Positions 4,865 through 8,215 of a stretch of 8,215 bases of DNA are shown in pieces. The position numbers were made by a program, and so were the translations under genes. The notes beneath the pieces are model-generated. The model saw only the letters and a program-made list of their open reading frames with translations, made no database searches and had not been told where the DNA came from. The stretch comes from Deltaproteobacteria bacterium (GTDB lineage: Bacteria; Desulfobacterota; Syntrophia; Syntrophales; UBA5619). The stretch covers positions 1 to 8,215 of the forward strand of contig JAPLJY010000328.1 of assembly GCA_026388345.1 (NCBI GenBank). The letters are read 5' to 3'. Position 1 is the first letter of the stretch, and the number at the start of each line of letters is the position of its first letter.

Positions 4865-6553
4865 CTACGATGCTGTTCCTTTCCCCTCCCGCTTCTTGCT
4901 GTCAAGTTCTTTCAGCTCGCGCCGGAGCACCTTGCCCACCGCGCTCTTCGGCAGGGCGTCGATGAATTCGACGATCTTCGGGACCTTGTAGGCGGCGAGC
5001 GTCTCCCGGCAATGGGCGATGATCTCCTCGGCCTCGGCCGTTTCCCCGGTTTTCAGGACGATGTAGGACTTCACCGTCTCGCCGCGGTACTCGTCGGGGA
5101 CGCCGATCGTGCAGGCCTCGAGGACCTTCGGATGGGTGAAGAGGACCCCGTCCACCTCGCTCGGGTAGACGTTGAACCCGCCGGCCACGATCAGCTCCTT
5201 CTTCCGGTCCACGATCGTGAGATAGCCGTCGGCGTCGAGGAAGCCGATGTCTCCCGTGAAGAGCCACCCGTCCTTCAGCACCGCTGCGGTCTCCTCCGGC
5301 TGCTTGTAGTATCCCTTCATCACCTGCGGCCCCTTGAAGCAGATCTCGCCCGCCTCGCCGGCCGGAAGCTCCCGCGTCCCGGTCTCGATATCCACGATCT
5401 TCAGGTCCGTCCCCGGGAGCGGCACGCCCACGGTCCCCGGCTTCTCCTCGCCTCCCCACGGGGTGGCCGTCCCCATCGGGGAGATTTCGGTGAGGCCGTA
5501 GACGTTGATCACCGGGCAGTTCCGGACGGCCTTCAGCTTGTCGATCACCTTCGGCGGAAGCGGCGCCGCCCCGGCCAGGAAGGCCTTGACGGAGGAGAGA
5601 TCCAGGGTCCGGAACACCTCGCTGCCCAGAAGGCCGATGTAGACCGTCGGCACCCCCGGCAGCAGGGTCGGCTTTTGCTTCTTGAGGGTCTCGATGATGA
5701 CCGGCGCATCGGGACGGGGGACGAGGATATCGGTCCAGCCGGCGAGGATCGACAGGTTCTGCATCCCGGTCCAGCCGGCGGAGTGGAAGAAGGGGAAGAC
5801 GGCCATCATGCTCTCCTCCCCGTCCTTCGCCTCGGGAAACGACGCCCGGAGCTGCTGGGTGTTGCAGGAGATGTTCGCGTGGGTCATCATGACCCCTTTG
5901 CTGATTCCCGTCGTTCCCCCCGTATAAATCATCGCCCCGACCTCGTCCCAGGCCGCGGCGTTTTCGACCGGCGTGTCGGGCTGCTTTTCGATCAGCGGGA
6001 GGAACTCGTACATCCCCGGCTCCGGCAGGACCTTCATGTACAGGTCATAGTGGAGGTAGCGGAGGATCTTGTTACCGGGGAAGGGGAGGTAGTCGGTGAT
6101 GTGGCAGGCGACGATCGACCGGATCCCGGTTTTTCCCTTCAGCTCTCTGACCAGCGGGAGACGGAGGTCCAGCGCGATGAGAACCGTCGAGTCGGAGTCG
6201 TTGATCTGATGGGTGAGCTCGTGCCCGGTATAGAGCGGGTTGCACGGCACCGGGACCGCGCCGATCCGCATCGCCGCGTAATTGGCGATCACGAGTTGGG
6301 GCATGTTCGGCAGCAGCATCGCCACCTTGTCGCCCGGTTTCACGCCGAGCCATGTCAGCGCCTTCGCGAAACGGTTGACGAGCGCCTCCAGCTCCCGGTA
6401 GGCGATCTTCTTTCCCATGAAGACCAGCGCCGTGCGGCCGGGGAAACGCTGCGCCGTCCGGGTCAGCAACTCCGGCATGGTGATCTTTTCGAACACCGGA
6501 TCCCGGGGCACGCCGGGGGCATAGCTCTTGTGCCAGCTTCTCTCGAAACTCAT
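4865..6553 (-). CDS. FadD-like acyl-CoA ligase (AMP-forming)
   Basis: 562 residues, full length for a long- or medium-chain fatty-acid-CoA ligase. It activates a carboxylic acid with ATP to an acyl-adenylate and transfers it to CoA. Visible core motifs are the phosphate loop YTGGTTGISKG at 210-220 (the YTGGTTG form is typical of FadD), YGLTE at 352-356, TGD at 433-435, D449-R450 in the hinge DRKKELIVAGGFNVYPSE, and the C-terminal catalytic K541 in PKSAVGKVLRREL. No signal peptide or membrane segment is evident. The ATG at 6553 has AGGAG about 10 bases upstream. It starts 23 bases after the peroxiredoxin stop and is probably in one operon with it and the oxidoreductase. The chain length of the substrate cannot be read from sequence; the neighbouring aldehyde oxidoreductase suggests that the acid could be that enzyme's product or substrate. 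Confidence 0.93.
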   Translation of the reverse strand: MSFERSWHKSYAPGVPRDPVFEKITMPELLTRTAQRFPGRTALVFMGKKIAYRELEALVNRFAKALTWLGVKPGDKVAMLLPNMPQLVIANYAAMRIGAVPVPCNPLYTGHELTHQINDSDSTVLIALDLRLPLVRELKGKTGIRSIVACHITDYLPFPGNKILRYLHYDLYMKVLPEPGMYEFLPLIEKQPDTPVENAAAWDEVGAMIYTGGTTGISKGVMMTHANISCNTQQLRASFPEAKDGEESMMAVFPFFHSAGWTGMQNLSILAGWTDILVPRPDAPVIIETLKKQKPTLLPGVPTVYIGLLGSEVFRTLDLSSVKAFLAGAAPLPPKVIDKLKAVRNCPVINVYGLTEISPMGTATPWGGEEKPGTVGVPLPGTDLKIVDIETGTRELPAGEAGEICFKGPQVMKGYYKQPEETAAVLKDGWLFTGDIGFLDADGYLTIVDRKKELIVAGGFNVYPSEVDGVLFTHPKVLEACTIGVPDEYRGETVKSYIVLKTGETAEAEEIIAHCRETLAAYKVPKIVEFIDALPKSAVGKVLRRELKELDSKKREGKGTAS

Positions 6554-6576
6554 CGTCTGAACTCTCCTGATCCTCT

Positions 6577-7041
6577 TTAGCCCTTCAGGGCCGCGAGGAT
6601 TTCTCCCATGTCGGGAAGCTGCCGGATCGGATATACCTTGACGAACATCACCTTGCCCGCTTCATCGACGATGATGTTGGCCCTCTCCGAAAACCCCTCG
6701 GCCCGCAGGATCCCCAGGGTTTTGGCCACTCCTCCATGGGGCCAGAAATCGCTCAGGAGCCGGGTGTTCTTGATTTTCAGGCTTTTGGCCCAGGCCGCCT
6801 TGCAGGGAACGGCGTCGATGCTCAGACCGACGGCCACGGCGTTGAGTTTGTCCAGCGCCTTCTTGTTCTTCTCCAGGGACTGCATCTGCAGGGCGCAGAC
6901 GGGCGTCCAGGCGAGCGGATGGAAGGAGAGCAGCACCCTTTTCCCCTTGCAGCCCGCCAGGAGGAAATCCTGGCCGTTATGGTCTTTCAGTTTGAAATCC
7001 TTCAATTTCTTTCCGACTTGAACGACTTTCTTTTCAGCCAT
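6577..7041 (-). CDS. AhpC/TSA-family peroxiredoxin (redoxin domain)
   Basis: 154 residues with a thioredoxin fold. The peroxidatic motif P42-x3-T46-x2-C49 is intact and R120, in the stretch FSERANIIVDEAGK, is a good candidate for the active-site arginine. It should reduce hydrogen peroxide or organic peroxides in the cytoplasm. C80, in DAVPCKAAW, may act as the resolving cysteine, as in atypical two-cysteine enzymes; C31 is a further cysteine. The ATG at 7041 follows AAGGAGGT by about 5 bases. It lies 39 bases after the aldehyde:ferredoxin oxidoreductase stop and 23 bases before the acyl-CoA ligase start, which fits a shared transcript. Protection of an oxygen-sensitive metal enzyme is a plausible reason for the pairing but is inference. 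The physiological reductant is not shown by the context. Confidence 0.92.
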   Translation of the reverse strand: MAEKKVVQVGKKLKDFKLKDHNGQDFLLAGCKGKRVLLSFHPLAWTPVCALQMQSLEKNKKALDKLNAVAVGLSIDAVPCKAAWAKSLKIKNTRLLSDFWPHGGVAKTLGILRAEGFSERANIIVDEAGKVMFVKVYPIRQLPDMGEILAALKG

Positions 7042-7080
7042 GACGAACCTCCTTTTTCAGTTTTCGCGCCTCCCAAAATC

Positions 7081-8215
7081 TCACGCGGTCATTTCCAGGA
7101 TTCTTGCCTTTGTTTCCCCGTTCAGGAATTCCCAGAGGCCGATCCGCTTCAGCGTTTCCGGGGTCGGGATGCCCTCTTCGTTCCATCCCCGCACGTGGTA
7201 GTAGACCTGGACCAGTTCCCTCAGCCGTTCTTTTCTGATGCTCATGAGGAGCGCCCGCTTCTCCTCCGAAGGTATGCCCTGAACCTCCGCGAGCGGTTTC
7301 CCCATGAGCCCGGCCAGCTCCCGGTCGTGGTCAACCTTCTCCGCATCGTAGAGCAGATCGTCCGTGGGACCTATGGCCCGATCCGGAATCCGGTCGTGCC
7401 CGGCCGTTTCCGTTCCGTAGACCATGACGTTCATGACGCGCTGGAGGTTGATGTCCCGATCCGTCTGCGCGAAGATCTCCTGCCAGGTCATTCTGGTCCC
7501 CAGCATCCCGTTGTAGAAATCCGCGTAGAGTTCCTGGGAAGCCGGATTGATGTAGATATCCGTATCCTTCATCTTGGCGGATTCGGGATTGAAGACGTCG
7601 ACCCACGGGAGCTTGCACAGCCCCAGGTTGTCGTTGCCGAGACGGACCCGCGGATACATGACCAGCGCCCGGGCCTTCTCCTCCATGGTGGGGAACGCGC
7701 CCAAGAGATCGATCTTGATCAGCCACGCGGCCGCATGGTGCGCCCCGATGTCGCTTGCGGCGGCATAGGAGCCCTGCATGGAAAGCGACCGGTGGGTCCG
7801 GTACAGGGAAAAGGGGAGACCCTTGGTCTGCATCGCAAAGAGCATCAGTTCTGCCCGCGGATCGGCCTTGCCGGTCCTCCAGACATATCGGTCGCAGACC
7901 CAGTCAACCAGCGCCAGCATCCCCTTGCCGGCCACCCGGGAAAACTCCGTTTCACCCTCCGCGAGCCGATGCATGAATTGCAGCACCGCCTTTTCATTGC
8001 CCCAGGTCAGCTCCAGCCCGTCCGTGTCTTCCCGGGTCAGGTAGCCCCGCTGGAAGCATTCCATCAGGAAGGCGACGGTGACCGCCACGGTGATGGTGTC
8101 GATCCCGTAGTTGTCGCAATGCCAGTTGGCCTCCATGATGAATTCGGCGTTCCAGACGCCCAGGTTGGAACCGAAACCCGCGGCCGTCTCGTACTCGGGG
8201 CCGTCTACCCACACC
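7081..8215 (-). CDS. Aldehyde:ferredoxin oxidoreductase family protein, C-terminal part
   Basis: 377 complete codons are visible. The 5' part of the gene lies beyond the window, because the family is usually 600-650 residues and the sequence enters in mid-domain just before GPEYET (5-10). Family members bind a tungsten or molybdenum bis-pterin and a [4Fe-4S] cluster and interconvert aldehydes and acids, or in some branches act on other substrates, with ferredoxin. The last cluster-ligand motif is present as NLGLC with C200; the first three ligands would be upstream, out of view. The C-terminal signature GWNEEGIPTPETLKRIGL is at 343-360. The segment SDIGAHH (154-160) stands where many relatives have a SDRGACH-like sequence, so the substrate pocket may differ. 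The GTG at 8214 is an internal Val codon, not a start. It is the first visible gene of the cluster with the peroxiredoxin and acyl-CoA ligase. The family is firm; the substrate is unknown. Confidence 0.92.
   Translation of the reverse strand, partial: VWVDGPEYETAAGFGSNLGVWNAEFIMEANWHCDNYGIDTITVAVTVAFLMECFQRGYLTREDTDGLELTWGNEKAVLQFMHRLAEGETEFSRVAGKGMLALVDWVCDRYVWRTGKADPRAELMLFAMQTKGLPFSLYRTHRSLSMQGSYAAASDIGAHHAAAWLIKIDLLGAFPTMEEKARALVMYPRVRLGNDNLGLCKLPWVDVFNPESAKMKDTDIYINPASQELYADFYNGMLGTRMTWQEIFAQTDRDINLQRVMNVMVYGTETAGHDRIPDRAIGPTDDLLYDAEKVDHDRELAGLMGKPLAEVQGIPSEEKRALLMSIRKERLRELVQVYYHVRGWNEEGIPTPETLKRIGLWEFLNGETKARILEMTA

Noticed and set aside
5894..5926. Phosphate loop of the ligase reads TTGISKG, not the usual TTGxPKG
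   Set aside because: FadD-type ligases often have YTGGTTG followed by a residue other than Pro, so this is normal family variation.
5012..6580. A 522-codon plus-strand open frame
   Set aside because: It is antisense to the FadD-like ligase and has low-complexity composition and no domain motif. Its length comes from high G+C at third codon positions of the real gene.
8212..8214. GTG at the right edge as the start of a 377-residue protein
   Set aside because: The frame is open to the window edge and the sequence begins inside a conserved family domain, so this is an internal Val codon of a longer gene.

Overview
The window looks like part of the chromosome of a G+C-rich, anaerobic, Gram-negative bacterium. 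A syntrophic or sulfate-reducing member of the former Deltaproteobacteria (Desulfobacterota) is the best guess. The reasons are an aldehyde:ferredoxin oxidoreductase-family (tungsten/molybdopterin) protein, acyl-CoA enzymes, an outer-membrane-type lipoprotein with a FlgO/CsgG-like domain, and strong Shine-Dalgarno sequences with some TTG starts. The taxonomic guess is inference; no rRNA or other marker gene is present.

All seven supported genes lie on the minus strand, so transcription runs from high to low coordinates. The right end (8215 to 4865) is a tight cluster: the C-terminal part of an aldehyde:ferredoxin oxidoreductase-family enzyme (cut by the window edge), a small AhpC/TSA-type peroxiredoxin 39 bases later, and a FadD-like acyl-CoA ligase 23 bases after that. 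Together they suggest oxidation or reduction of an aldehyde/acid pair, CoA activation of the acid, and peroxide protection.

A gene-free stretch (4536-4864) follows. It holds three inverted repeats, including a terminator-like hairpin pointing opposite to all the genes. Next come a crotonase-fold protein with a TTG start, which appears to lack both classical hydratase glutamates, and 15 bases on a YfcE-like metallophosphoesterase, also with a TTG start.

From about 3060 down to 1660 the composition changes. A visibly more AT-rich stretch carries one lipoprotein gene (FlgO-like domain plus an unrecognised C-terminal domain). It is bracketed by two oppositely oriented copies of a dispersed-repeat-like element that share a 17-base block with one mismatch; a different repeat-like segment lies beside the left copy.

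The left end (1626 to 1 and beyond) is a long multidomain redox gene not closed in this window. In one uninterrupted frame it has a ferredoxin-NAD(P) reductase module, a [2Fe-2S] ferredoxin domain, and then the start of a second flavoprotein of the phytoene-desaturase/retinol-saturase type. This self-contained electron chain (NAD(P)H-FAD-[2Fe-2S]-FAD, direction unknown) is the most unusual protein here. The very long plus-strand open frames opposite the G+C-rich genes are antisense shadows.
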